From: CBDBND01 sp965207985
Lineage (GTDB): Bacteria; Pseudomonadota; Alphaproteobacteria; Rhodospirillales; Rhodospirillaceae
Length of the DNA: 64,000 nt
Assembly: GCA_965207985.1 (NCBI GenBank)
Contig: CBDBND010000032.1
Span: 310,001-374,000, forward strand
Direction: 5' to 3'
Within the stretch, counting starts at the first letter, position 1. Each line of letters begins with the position of its first letter. Shown here in pieces: positions 9,004-17,163 of the stretch. A program made the position numbers and the translations under genes. The notes beneath the pieces were generated by a model, which was given only the letters and a program-made list of their open reading frames with translations, searched no databases and was not told the DNA's origin.

Positions 9004-9248
9004 TAAGAACATATCCGTCCGGCGCTATAATAAAGTCACAACCCGTAATCACTTCGGCGCTTGGGATTGAGGTTAAGCTAATTTCATCAACTTCGAATTC
9101 GAAGCCATCAGGATTTCCAATATCGTCATGAGCCGCAACCAAGAAGGGTTCTTCTATTACGTAAAACGATATCTCGTTTTTCTTGCACCAGTCTTTTATG
9201 TTGGTGGTTTCCAAGACCTTTGCATGTATTGAGACGGTAATCACCTGA
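8999..9248 (-). pseudogene. C-terminal piece of a split TPR/glycosyltransferase-like gene
   Basis: In frame on the minus strand, the residues after ...CQVI continue TVSIHAKVLETTNIKDW...SAEVITGCDFIIAPDGYVL and stop at 8999. The codons for QVI occur identically at the end of the N-terminal piece (12000-12557), so the two pieces form one gene interrupted by the IS481/IS3 nest. The phrase SIPSAEVITGCDFIIAPDGYVL resembles the start of DUF563/GT61-type glycosyltransferase domains, which is a weak assignment. The last two codons (AGA TAA) come largely from the IS256 terminus, so the natural C-terminus is lost. Confidence 0.65.
9238..9248. repeat. target-site repeat, left copy
   Basis: taatcacctga, repeated exactly at 11999-12009. 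The two copies bracket the IS481/IS3 nest and lie at the same codon phase of the split gene (codons for Q-V-I on the minus strand). They are best read as a target duplication of up to 11 bp, although some of these bases may belong to the element end. Confidence 0.7.
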
Positions 9249-9364
9249 CAGTTTGATCCGTCGGCGCGCGACCGCAAGAGTCAAGCGCGCCGGCGGTGGC
9301 CACGCCGCTTCTGGAAGGGGTTAGGATTGTTATTGCACAACATCCAACCTTTCAGGAGAACGAC

Positions 9365-10063
9365 ATGACCACCAACGACAAGATAGCACGACGCAAGCTG
9401 AGCCTGCTGGAATTGGCCAACGAGATGAGCAACGTCTCCAAGGCGTGCCGGATCATGGGATATTCCCGCCAGCAGTTCTACGAGATCAGAAGGAACTATC
9501 AGACCTATGGGGCCGACGGCCTCATCGACCGGCTGCCCGGCGCCAGAGGCCCGCACCCCAATCGGGTCTCGGAAGAGGTCGAGGCCGCGACCCTCGCCCA
9601 TGCCCTCGATCATCCCACCCACGGTGCGCTCCGCGTCGCCCAGGAACTGTCGCTCAAGGGCGTGCAGGTCTCATCGGGCGGGGTGCGCGGCGTGTGGTCC
9701 CGCCATAACCTGCTGACCAAGCAGGAGCGGCTGCTCAGGCTGGAAAAGACCACGGCGGAACGCAGGATCGAGCTTTCGGACGAACAGGTCCGGCTGTTGG
9801 AACGGTTCAGCCCCGAGTTCCGCGAACGCCATATCGAGACCCGCCACACCGGCGACCTCGTCGCCGTCGACACCTTCTTCGTCGGCCATCTCAAGGGCGT
9901 CGGCAAGATCTACCTGCAGACCGTCGTCGATTGTCACAGCCGTTACGCCTGGGGCCGCCTCTACCCCAACAAACTGCCGGTCACCGCGATTCACGTCATG
10001 AACAATGACGTGCTCCCCACCTTCGAGGCGCATGAAGCGCGCATCAGTACCATGCTCTCCGAT
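9365..10063 (+). pseudogene. IS481-family transposase, N-terminal part (split by IS3)
   Basis: ATG 9365 follows AGGAG by 7 nt. A frame open from 9296 exists, but the earlier start lacks a site. The 233 codons up to ATG CTC TCC GAT give the helix-turn-helix domain (SNVSKACRIMGYSRQQFYEIRR, about 23-44) and the integrase core up to the second catalytic Asp (MLSD). The first Asp is in VAVDTFFVGHLKG. Deleting 10064-11576 and one 9-bp repeat restores a continuous 349-aa transposase with 11586-11936, so only the IS3 insertion disables it. Confidence 0.9.
10055..10063. repeat. IS3-type element target duplication, left copy
   Basis: The 9-bp sequence ctctccgat is repeated at 11577-11585. It lies over the codons for L-S-D of the second catalytic aspartate of the IS481 transposase. 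Confidence 0.9.
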
Positions 10064-10149
10064 TGTCCCCCGTCAGGACCAATGGAACAGATTAGGGTGA
10101 TTGCGTAAGAGAGTGTTATTGGCTCATCGTCATCATTGAGGAGTGAACG

Positions 10150-10524
10150 ATGAGAGATAGAACAGAACGATCCCAGGATGTTGCGGAGCGGACGGTCAAG
10201 GACATCCGCCGCAAGACCCGCAAGCGTTACAGTGCTGAGGAGAAGATCCGCATTGTCCTGGCCGGACTGCGCGGCGAGGACCCGATTGCCGAGCTATGCC
10301 GCCGTGAGGGCATAGCCCAGGGGATGTATTACAGCTGGTCGAAGGAGTTCCTTGAGGCCGGGAAGAAGCGCCTGGCCGGTGATACGGCCCGTGAGGCCAA
10401 CACGGGCGAGGTCAAGGAGCTGCGCCGCCAGGCTCACGACCTCAAGGAGGTGGTGGCCGAACAGGCCCTGGAACTGCGCCTTCTCAAAAAAAACATGATC
10501 GGGGATGGGGGAGACGACGCATGA
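10150..10524 (+). CDS. IS3-type OrfA, DNA-binding subunit
   Basis: 124 aa. A helix-turn-helix of the transposase-8 type (KRYSAEEKIRIVLAGLRGEDPIAELCRREGI, about 24-54) is followed by a coiled-coil-like leucine-rich tail (VKELRRQAHDLKEVVAEQALELRLLKKN). The site GAGGAG lies 7 nt before ATG. An in-phase slippery heptamer A-AAA-AAC at 10488-10494 would allow a -1 shift into the OrfB frame, which is open from there, so an OrfAB fusion transposase is possible. The OrfA stop also overlaps the OrfB start as ATGA. Confidence 0.92.
   Translation: MRDRTERSQDVAERTVKDIRRKTRKRYSAEEKIRIVLAGLRGEDPIAELCRREGIAQGMYYSWSKEFLEAGKKRLAGDTAREANTGEVKELRRQAHDLKEVVAEQALELRLLKKNMIGDGGDDA
10488..10494 (+). promoter_or_regulatory. 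-1 frameshift heptamer A-AAA-AAC
   Basis: In the OrfA frame the codons are AAA AAA AAC (10486-10494), which places a canonical X-XXY-YYZ heptamer at 10488-10494. The -1 frame reads on without a stop through CAT GAT CGG to the OrfB ATG at 10521. This arrangement is standard for IS3-family fusion transposases. Confidence 0.6.
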
Positions 10525-11501
10525 GATACCCCGCCTCCGAGAAGCTCGAGATCATCAGGCTGGTGGAACAGTCGCATCTGCCGGCCAAGCGTACGTTGGA
10601 CACCCTTGGGGTTCCCCGCACCACGTTTTACCGCTGGTACAACAGCTATCTGCAGGGCGGGCTTGAGGCCCTTGAAGACAGGCCGCCCAAGCCGTCCCGG
10701 GTGTGGAACCGCATCCCGGATGAGATCCGTGACCGGATTGTCCAGATGGCCCTGGAGAACCCGGACCTGTCGCCCCGGGAACTGGCGGTACGGTTCACCG
10801 ATACACAGGCCTACTTCGTCTCGGAAGCCAGTGTTTACCGGCTTCTCAAGGCCCATGACCTGATCGCCAGCCCGGCGTTTGTGGTGATCAAGGCGAACGA
10901 TGAGTTCAGGGATAAGACCACGGCCCCGAACCAGCTTTGGCAGACCGACTTCACCTACATCAAGGTCATCGGATGGGGCTGGTTCTACCTGAGCACCATC
11001 CTGGATGATTACTCCCGCTACATCATCGCCTGGACGCTGTGTACGACCATGAAGGCCAGTGACGTCACAGACACCCTGGAACTAGCATTGCAGGCCTCAG
11101 GCTGCGACCGGGTCGAGGTCCGGCACAAGCCCCGCCTGCTGTCAGACAATGGCGCGTCCTACATCTCTAGCGAACTGGCCGAATGGCTCGACGACAACGG
11201 CATGGATCATGTGCGCGGCGCACCCTATCACCCGCAGACACAGGGCAAGATCGAGCGGTGGCATCAGACCCTGAAGAACCGCATCCTGTTAGAGAACTAC
11301 TTCCTGCCGGGCGATCTCAAGGCCAAGATCGGGCGCTTCGTCGCCTACTACAATCACCACCGCTACCACGAGAGCCTGAGCAATCTGACGCCCGCCGACG
11401 TCTACTTCGGGCGCGGCGAAACCATCTTACTCGAAAGGGAGAGAATCAAACAAAACACCATCAATCAACGGCGCTTGCAGCACCGCAAAACCGCCGCCTA
11501 A
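10521..11501 (+). CDS. IS3-type OrfB, integrase-core transposase
   Basis: 326 aa. An N-terminal helix-turn-helix (LPAKRTLDTLGVPRTTFYRWY) precedes an rve-type DDE core: LWQTDFTYIKV (first Asp, near 135), LLSDNGASYIS (second Asp, near 208) and GKIERWHQTLKNR (Glu, near 243), with the DNG...35...E spacing typical of retroviral-like integrases. It overlaps the stop of OrfA (ATGA). It appears intact, so the element may still be mobile. Confidence 0.94.
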   Translation: MRYPASEKLEIIRLVEQSHLPAKRTLDTLGVPRTTFYRWYNSYLQGGLEALEDRPPKPSRVWNRIPDEIRDRIVQMALENPDLSPRELAVRFTDTQAYFVSEASVYRLLKAHDLIASPAFVVIKANDEFRDKTTAPNQLWQTDFTYIKVIGWGWFYLSTILDDYSRYIIAWTLCTTMKASDVTDTLELALQASGCDRVEVRHKPRLLSDNGASYISSELAEWLDDNGMDHVRGAPYHPQTQGKIERWHQTLKNRILLENYFLPGDLKAKIGRFVAYYNHHRYHESLSNLTPADVYFGRGETILLERERIKQNTINQRRLQHRKTAA

Positions 11502-11576
11502 ACTGAAAACCAAGATGGGCCAAACTCTCTCTTAGTTTATCAACCCCCGCTGTCCCAAATAATCTGACGACGGACA

Positions 11577-11585
11577 CTCTCCGAT
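11577..11585. repeat. IS3-type element target duplication, right copy
   Basis: ctctccgat, identical to 10055-10063. The IS481 reading frame resumes directly after it with AAC GGC AGG GAG. Confidence 0.9.
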
Positions 11586-11936
11586 AACGGCAGGGAGTAT
11601 TGCGGCAGACCCGACCGCCACCCCTTCGAGCTGTTCCTCCAACTCGAAGAGATCGAACACAGGACGACCAAGGTCCGGCGGCCGCAATCAAACGGATTCG
11701 TCGAGCGGCTGCACAGAACGCTTCTCGACGAGCACTTCCGCGTCATGGGCAGAAAGAAGTTCTACGAAAGCATCGAGGAAATGCAGAAGGACCTCGATGC
11801 CTATCTCGTCACCTACAACACCAAGCGGCCTCACCAGGGCCGCGGCATGAACGGCAGAACCCCCGCGGACGTCTTCCAACGCTGCCTGCCAAAACCGAAA
11901 AAACAAAAGGAGGAAAAAACGAAAAAAGCCGCCTAA
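11586..11936 (+). pseudogene. IS481-family transposase, C-terminal part (split by IS3)
   Basis: Continues the frame of 9365-10063 with NGREYCGRPDRHPFELFLQLE, NGFVERLHRTLLDEHFR (the catalytic Glu), YNTKRPHQGRGMNGRTP and a lysine-rich tail, ending at TAA 11934-11936. Alone it lacks the first two catalytic acids. It has no start of its own, although an internal ATG at 11745 opens a 63-codon frame. Confidence 0.9.
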
Positions 11937-11998
11937 ACTGACCCCGGCCAGACGCGGCAACTGTCAGGCGAATACCCTATCTGTACACTTTGCACCTC

Positions 11999-12009
11999 TA
12001 ATCACCTGA
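11999..12009. repeat. target-site repeat, right copy
   Basis: taatcacctga, identical to 9238-9248. It marks the right edge of the IS481/IS3 nest inside the split minus-strand gene. Confidence 0.7.
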
Positions 12010-12557
12010 GATTCGGGGTAGATCAGCTTCAACGCTTGTAAGGCTCTTTCATTTGAGCCAATCAACCCGGCGCACAAACAGAAGCGATAACCGAGTAAGC
12101 CTTTGCGGTCTGGGTAGTTAGGATCGTGTTCGGAATCGTCCCAAAGCTGCAGAAACATGTCGGCTGCATGTTCAAGATTCTTAAATGAAAGATTTGGCGA
12201 GTTCATTTTGAATGCAGCGAATTCACGGAGCAGCAAAGCATAAGCGCGCACTCGATGCATTGGTTCAATTATTGCGAGGGCATTTGCTGCATCGAAGGCA
12301 TCTCCAAGTTTATTCTTTTGCAACGCTTTTTTAGCCAGCTGCAGCAACAACTCACTCCGCTTAGGGTCTATACGGATCGTGTCGATCACATGTCGCTTGC
12401 TCAATTCCCACTGGTCCTGAGCGAGGGCAATATGAAAGCGTATTTCATGTGCGGCTGCGGCATTCGCTGAGTCTGAAGAAAGTGTGTCGGCTATTTCTTC
12501 CGCTTCGTCGAATGCGCCGGACTCTATTAATCTCAATGCACGCTTGATCGTATTCAT
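12000..12557 (-). pseudogene. N-terminal piece of a split TPR/glycosyltransferase-like gene
   Basis: ATG 12557 starts MNTIKRALRLIESGAFDEAE and encodes about 186 aa up to ...PESQVI. The current frame then reads RGAKCTDRVFA into the IS and stops at 11964. The region is helical and TPR-like (LLQLAKKALQKNKLGDAFDAANAL, LRVYALLLREFAAFK-type repeats). Joined with 8999-9248 it gives at least 265 aa before a second IS cuts it. The base composition is poorer in G+C than in flanking genes, suggesting acquired surface-polysaccharide DNA. The exact function is unknown. Confidence 0.7.
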
Positions 12558-12808
12558 AGCATTACAATAATTGAACGACTGCCTTTACTACCCTTTTTTA
12601 CCCATCTCAAAAACAGTATAAAGAGTATTCCAATGTCATTGGGTTCTATTGTCTCGGGAAAGCGTGGATGTAGATCATTGAGGCCATTGAGGAATTAAAT
12701 AAAGTTAGCATTAAAAGGGTTATTCATTGAAACCGCACAGACTTGTAGGATCGGTCGGCGATCTAAGATGGGACGGAGAAGACGGGGGTATATACCGGCT
12801 GAGGTGGT

Positions 12809-13183
12809 CTAGTCTTGTTCTTGAACGCCGCCGAGGAAATCTGCCGAGCCCGCCTGATCGGACTCATCGTAGAGAAAGCCGAAGATGCGTTGAGTGAACA
12901 CGCGCCGGGCATTGCGCATGGCTTCTTTCATGTCCGCATCCGGTTTAAACGCCTCGATCATGTCCGGGGTTACTTTGCCTTCGGTGGCGAGCAAATACTC
13001 GATCACCATTTGCCGGTCCCGATTGACCCAAATTTCTCCAGCCAGCTGCAAACTGATTTCCAGCAAATGGTCGATCATGGGGTCCTTGAAATAGTGAGGA
13101 TGACCGCGGTCGTATCCCGGGAGATCTTTGACGTAGTCCAGACCCTCATTGAGGTCTTTTTTGCTGTTCACCTTCGCGTTCAT
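12809..13183 (-). CDS. conserved protein of unknown function
   Basis: 124 aa, soluble, no signal peptide. It contains LPGYDRGHPHYFKDPMIDHLLEISLQLAGEIWVNRDRQMVIEYLL and the acidic C-terminus DESDQAGSADFLGGVQEQD. I do not recognise the family. The start overlaps the divergent side of the following binding-protein gene's open frame, so the true start of that gene probably lies further downstream. Its normal composition and clean start (MNAKVNSKKDL) support a real gene. Confidence 0.7.
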   Translation of the reverse strand: MNAKVNSKKDLNEGLDYVKDLPGYDRGHPHYFKDPMIDHLLEISLQLAGEIWVNRDRQMVIEYLLATEGKVTPDMIEAFKPDADMKEAMRNARRVFTQRIFGFLYDESDQAGSADFLGGVQEQD

Positions 13184-13254
13184 TGTCGTGCTGCTCCCTG
13201 GGAAATCTGAGTGTCGGCCGGTTCGATTTATCTGATACCTTGATAACAGTAAGG

Positions 13255-14883
13255 ATGACTAAACCAAGGTTTTCAATGATGCTGATCAAGGGTTGGACTC
13301 CCCCCAATCACGTTAAAACAGGCAGCCCGTCCTTTTCCGGCCATAGCTTTCCAGACCGAAATCATCATTTACGTTGGCCCCGAACCCTAACGCTCCGGTG
13401 TCTCATGGTCTCAGTATTGGCACTGGGTATGAGCGCACCCGCGATTGCGGAGAAGACTTTGCGCGTCGCCGTCGATTCCTTGCCGCCTTTTCTCGGTCAC
13501 CCCTTTGCGTCCACAGCCCGCCCAACCGTCTTTACCACCAGCGCCCTCTATGACGGCCTCATCAAATTCGATGAGCACGGCACCATGCAACCCTGGCTGG
13601 CTGTGTCCTGGGAGAACGTGGACCAGCAGACCTGGCATTTCACTCTTCGGGATGGTGTGACGTTTTCCAACGGCAAACCGCTCACCACCCGGTCCCTCAT
13701 CACCGCCGTGGATTGGTTGACCAGTCCTGAGTCGGCGCGGGACGGTGTGCGCGGGGAGATCCCCTTTTTAAAATCCGTACGCGTCATTGACGATCTCAAC
13801 GCTGAGATCATTACCGCCATTCCCGTGCCCATCATGCCCCGCTTTGCCGGTTCTCTGGTCATGGCCGAGCCCGATGCGTTCGCTTCCCTTGGCCGCCAAG
13901 GCTATGCGGAAAACCCTATCGGGACCGGACCTTTCAAAGTCGACAGTTGGCGGTCCACACGAATCACCTTTTCCGCGTATCGGGACTCTTGGCGGGCACC
14001 TAAATATGACCGGCTGGAGGTCTATGCGCTTCCCACCATTTCTGCCCGGGTACAGGCGTTGCTGGCGGGGCAAGTGGACGTTGCGCTAACCCTCGGTCCT
14101 GATGCGCAAGAAACCATCGAGCTTGGCGGCGCCGTGCTCCATTCCTGGCTCGACCCGTCGGTTACGGCCGTCTCTCTTATCACCACCAACGATAATCCGG
14201 TTCAAAACGTGACCGTGCGCCAAGCGCTCAACTACGCGGTCAACAAACAAGCGATCATCGACAATCTTCTCGACGGCAAGACAACGCCTGCCACCCAAGG
14301 TGTTTCGCACCAGGCTTATGGCTACAACCCAAACCTCGAACCGTACCCTTTTGATGCCGATCGGGCGAAGGCGATGCTAGAGGAAGAGGGTTACAGCGAT
14401 GGCTTTACCTTTGAAATGATCACCCAGACGGGCATGGGGGCGCAGTCCTTGGTGTTTCAACAAGTGGCCGCGGACCTGGCCCGCATCGGTGTGACCATGG
14501 AGATCCGGCAAATGCCGGCAGCCGCTTATCTGGAAGCCGTGCTGCGGGATCCGGACCACGTCGGCGCCAACGCCCACGCCACCATTTGGCCGGCCTGGCC
14601 CATCTTCGACGCCTTGCGGCCGCTGCTCATGCACTCCTGCCAGCGCCAGCAACCGTGGCATTGCGACCGGGCCATTCAGCCCAAGATCGACGAAGCGCTA
14701 GTGGAATGGGATGAAACACGCGGTATTCAGCTCCGGCACGAACTGATGGCCTATTACCGTGAGACGGCGCCTGCGATCTTTCTTTATGAAACGCCCGAGT
14801 ATGTGGGTTTATCTGACCGGGTGATGGGCTATCACCAGCTGCACGGTCATATCAATTATCACGAAATCGAATTGATGGACTAA
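13255..14883 (+). CDS. ABC-transporter substrate-binding protein, family 5 (peptide/nickel type)
   Basis: Periplasmic binding protein of the SBP_bac_5 (DppA/OppA) type. Motifs include LYDGLIKFDEHGTMQPWLAVSWE, WHFTLRDGVTFSNGKPLT, ENPIGTGPFKVDSW and VRQALNYAVNKQAIIDNLL. A signal peptide ends with VLALGMSAPAIA-E. Several starts are in frame (13183, 13255, 13276, 13405). 13255 is chosen because 13183 would overlap the divergent gene, but no start has a strong site. It is a clear paralogue of the protein at 34421-35998, sharing a C-terminal HSC..PW.C segment. No permease genes are adjacent. The stop overlaps the convergent lipoprotein gene. Confidence 0.85.
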   Translation: MTKPRFSMMLIKGWTPPNHVKTGSPSFSGHSFPDRNHHLRWPRTLTLRCLMVSVLALGMSAPAIAEKTLRVAVDSLPPFLGHPFASTARPTVFTTSALYDGLIKFDEHGTMQPWLAVSWENVDQQTWHFTLRDGVTFSNGKPLTTRSLITAVDWLTSPESARDGVRGEIPFLKSVRVIDDLNAEIITAIPVPIMPRFAGSLVMAEPDAFASLGRQGYAENPIGTGPFKVDSWRSTRITFSAYRDSWRAPKYDRLEVYALPTISARVQALLAGQVDVALTLGPDAQETIELGGAVLHSWLDPSVTAVSLITTNDNPVQNVTVRQALNYAVNKQAIIDNLLDGKTTPATQGVSHQAYGYNPNLEPYPFDADRAKAMLEEEGYSDGFTFEMITQTGMGAQSLVFQQVAADLARIGVTMEIRQMPAAAYLEAVLRDPDHVGANAHATIWPAWPIFDALRPLLMHSCQRQQPWHCDRAIQPKIDEALVEWDETRGIQLRHELMAYYRETAPAIFLYETPEYVGLSDRVMGYHQLHGHINYHEIELMD

Positions 14884-15818
14884 GACACACACAATTTGTT
14901 CAAACCCGATTGGGAGACGCTCGACGGTTCAATCAGCCAGTCGTCCATGAGGGACAGGACGTCGTCCTGTTCGCGCACCTGAAACATCAGATGGGGCGCG
15001 CCATCAAACACGCGCAAGGTTCCGTTTGATCCCAATCGTTTCATCAGCGCGCACACAGAGTTTTGATGGATTTGGCTGTCCTTGGTGCCAAACAAAACCA
15101 ACGTCGGAACTGAAACCGCATCCGCCGTATTTGATGCGAGGTCACTCAGACGGATCAGTCCGAAGTAGGTATCGGCTCTCACTTTTTCGATGATTTTAGA
15201 ATCTTCGGCCCAGCGTCGGGCGTGATAGTCATCCAACCGGTCATCGTAAGCGCGGGGCACAGTCACCTCGTAACCGGACGCCACTCGCGTCGCCAGCCAC
15301 AGACCCACGTTGTACCAATAGCGATTGGGCCGGCTCTCGCGCACGCCAGGACCAGACAAAATGAGCGACTGCGGCGCTAACGTGTCGTCCTGGGCCATTG
15401 CTGCCAAAACCACCGCAGCGCCCATACTCTCCCCCATGAAAATCATGGGTATGGAAGACCCAGTGTGGGTGCTTACCGCACCAACAAAATCCCGAAAATC
15501 CTGCACCAGAGTGTCCCGGCCGGCCCACAGGCCCCGGTGCGGTCCATCACCGAACCCGCGTTGATCATAGGCCCAAAGGGCAATGTTCTTTTCGGCCAAG
15601 TGTGCCCCGATCAAGGTAAAGGCATCACGGAATTCACCGAAACTGTGCACCCCGATGACAATCATGTCCGGCTGATCCCGCGGACCCCACACCGTAACGG
15701 GCAGCCGTACACCGTCGCGGGCAATAAAGGTGTTGTCTTCAATGCGTGGTTCGGTGGTGGCCGGACCCATGGGTTTGTAGGTCGGCGTACACGCGGATAG
15801 AAAACTCAACAGCGCCAC
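14880..15818 (-). CDS. alpha/beta-hydrolase lipoprotein (lysophospholipase-like)
   Basis: 312 aa starting at GTG 15818. A short hydrophobic N-terminus with lipobox LLSFLSAC suggests lipid anchoring at about Cys9. The fold shows VIGVHSFGEFRDAF, YDQRGFGDGPHRG, the nucleophile elbow FMGESMGAAV (GxSxG, Ser near 130), an acid in FGTKDSQI and His in APHLMFQ. The family includes monoacylglycerol lipases and lysophospholipases; the substrate is unknown. The gene for the dipeptidase lies about 50 bp upstream on the same strand, so they may be co-transcribed. Confidence 0.8.
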   Translation of the reverse strand: MALLSFLSACTPTYKPMGPATTEPRIEDNTFIARDGVRLPVTVWGPRDQPDMIVIGVHSFGEFRDAFTLIGAHLAEKNIALWAYDQRGFGDGPHRGLWAGRDTLVQDFRDFVGAVSTHTGSSIPMIFMGESMGAAVVLAAMAQDDTLAPQSLILSGPGVRESRPNRYWYNVGLWLATRVASGYEVTVPRAYDDRLDDYHARRWAEDSKIIEKVRADTYFGLIRLSDLASNTADAVSVPTLVLFGTKDSQIHQNSVCALMKRLGSNGTLRVFDGAPHLMFQVREQDDVLSLMDDWLIEPSSVSQSGLNKLCVS

Positions 15819-15870
15819 GCCTAGAACCGCTTTTGCGAATCCATTCGCCAGATCGCAGCGCAGGCGTTAC

Positions 15871-17115
15871 TCAGCCTTTGAACTGCGCTGCATAAGCTTC
15901 CACATCGGCGAGCACGCGCAAGAGGTTGCCGCCCCACAATTTGGCAATCTGACCTTCCGTATAACCGCGGCGGACCAATTCCAATGTGACATTGAAAGTT
16001 TCCGACGCGTCCGACCAGCCGTCGATACCGCCCCCGCCGTTGAAATCCGACGCAATGCCCACATGGTCTATGCCCACTTTACCGATGGCGTAGTCGATGT
16101 GGTCCACCAGGTCTTTGACACCGGCACGGGGATACTCCAATTCGATCTCGGCCATACGGGCGTCGTAGATTTGCAAGGCCATTTCATCCAGAGCCCGGAA
16201 ATCACCAAAGTTGCTGATGCCCATGTCGCCCCAAAGAGCGGAGATGGCGTCCTGTTTTTCCTGCGGCACGGCGCGGAGGTAGCTGTCGAAGGCGACCACC
16301 TGCACAACACCGTTGGTTTCTTTGATAGCCATGAGCTCTTCGTCACTCATGTTGCGCGGGTGGTCGTAGACGCCCTTGAGACTGGAGTGCGAGGCGATCA
16401 CCGGCGCTTTGGATTCGGCCATGATGTCCAAAGCCGTTTGCTTTGAGGAATGAGAGACATCGGCCATGATTCCCAGTTCATTGAGGCGGCGCACCACTTG
16501 TCGCCCGAGATCCGTCAAGCCGCCGTGCTCCTCCGGAGGTTCGTTAAGCCGGCGATTGGGTACGGTGGAATCGCCGAGATCGTTGTGGCCGTTGTGGACC
16601 AATCCGAAGTAGCGCGCGCCGTAATCATAAAAATGATCCAGCAGACGCAGGTCCAATCCCATGGGATAGCCATTCTCGATGCCGATAAGGGCGACCTTTT
16701 TTCCAACTGCACTAATGCGGCGCACATCATCGGCAGTCAGCGCCAGTTCGATCTGATCCGGATACATGTCCTTGGTGACACGGTGAATCGCGGCGAACTT
16801 CACAAAAGCATCTGACAGGGCTTTGGCATACCCGGCAGTGTTGCGCGGTCCTTGACCGACAAAGACGATGATGAAGGTGGCGTCCAATCCACCTTCGATC
16901 ATGGTGGGGATATGCACCTGCTGACCGCGGGGGCCGGGTCTCATCGGGTCGTAGGCGCTTGTGGCGAAATTGGGCGGAATGTCCACATGGGTGTCCACGG
17001 AGATCACCCGATCATGGATGCCCCGAGCCCGCGCGATCATCTCTTCCGTGGTCTCCGCCGTCGCACATCCCGTTGACGTGAACGCCAATACCAAGAGTCC
17101 CGTTACCAAGCGCAT
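15871..17115 (-). CDS. membrane dipeptidase, peptidase family M19
   Basis: 414 aa zinc dipeptidase. The leader MRLVTGLLVLAFTSTGCATA contains a lipobox-like TGC, so it is probably a lipoprotein. Metal and active-site motifs are VISVDTHVDIP (His-x-Asp), IGIENGYPMG (Glu), ADVSHSS (His), VIASHSSLK (His) and HVGIASDFNGGGG (Asp). The C-terminus, RRGYTEGQIAKLWGGNLLRVL, is typical. M19 enzymes cut dipeptides with D- or L- C-terminal residues. A truncated paralogue lies at 23388, on the other side of the mutB region. The lipoprotein hydrolase follows on the same strand. Confidence 0.93.
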   Translation of the reverse strand: MRLVTGLLVLAFTSTGCATAETTEEMIARARGIHDRVISVDTHVDIPPNFATSAYDPMRPGPRGQQVHIPTMIEGGLDATFIIVFVGQGPRNTAGYAKALSDAFVKFAAIHRVTKDMYPDQIELALTADDVRRISAVGKKVALIGIENGYPMGLDLRLLDHFYDYGARYFGLVHNGHNDLGDSTVPNRRLNEPPEEHGGLTDLGRQVVRRLNELGIMADVSHSSKQTALDIMAESKAPVIASHSSLKGVYDHPRNMSDEELMAIKETNGVVQVVAFDSYLRAVPQEKQDAISALWGDMGISNFGDFRALDEMALQIYDARMAEIELEYPRAGVKDLVDHIDYAIGKVGIDHVGIASDFNGGGGIDGWSDASETFNVTLELVRRGYTEGQIAKLWGGNLLRVLADVEAYAAQFKG

Positions 17116-17163
17116 AGGAATTCCCCATTCAAATTTGAGTTGGTCAAACTTTACCCAGGAGTA

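Larger units (their letters stand above)
10064..11576 (+). mobile_element. complete IS3-type element nested in IS481
   Basis: A 1513-bp element with imperfect terminal inverted repeats: tgtcccccgtcag at the left and, read inward from 11576, tgtccgtcgtcag. It is flanked by the 9-bp duplication ctctccgat. It carries two overlapping genes, OrfA and OrfB. The duplication is longer than the 3-5 bp usual for IS3, so assignment to a related integrase-type family stays possible. Confidence 0.88.
9249..11998 (+). mobile_element. IS481-family element, interrupted by an IS3-type element
   Basis: Bounded by the taatcacctga repeats. Near both ends is an inverted motif, cctgacagtt at 9244-9253 and its complement at 11959-11968, so the exact termini are uncertain. 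On the right about 30 bp lie between this motif and the host sequence. Subtracting the inserted IS3-type element and one 9-bp repeat leaves roughly 1.23 kb, close to the usual IS481 size. Confidence 0.7.

Noticed and set aside
4785..12009. Classical tRNA-integrated genomic island
   Set aside because: No integrase gene and no direct repeat of the tRNA 3' end was found. The IS elements each have their own ends, so serial insertion explains the region better.
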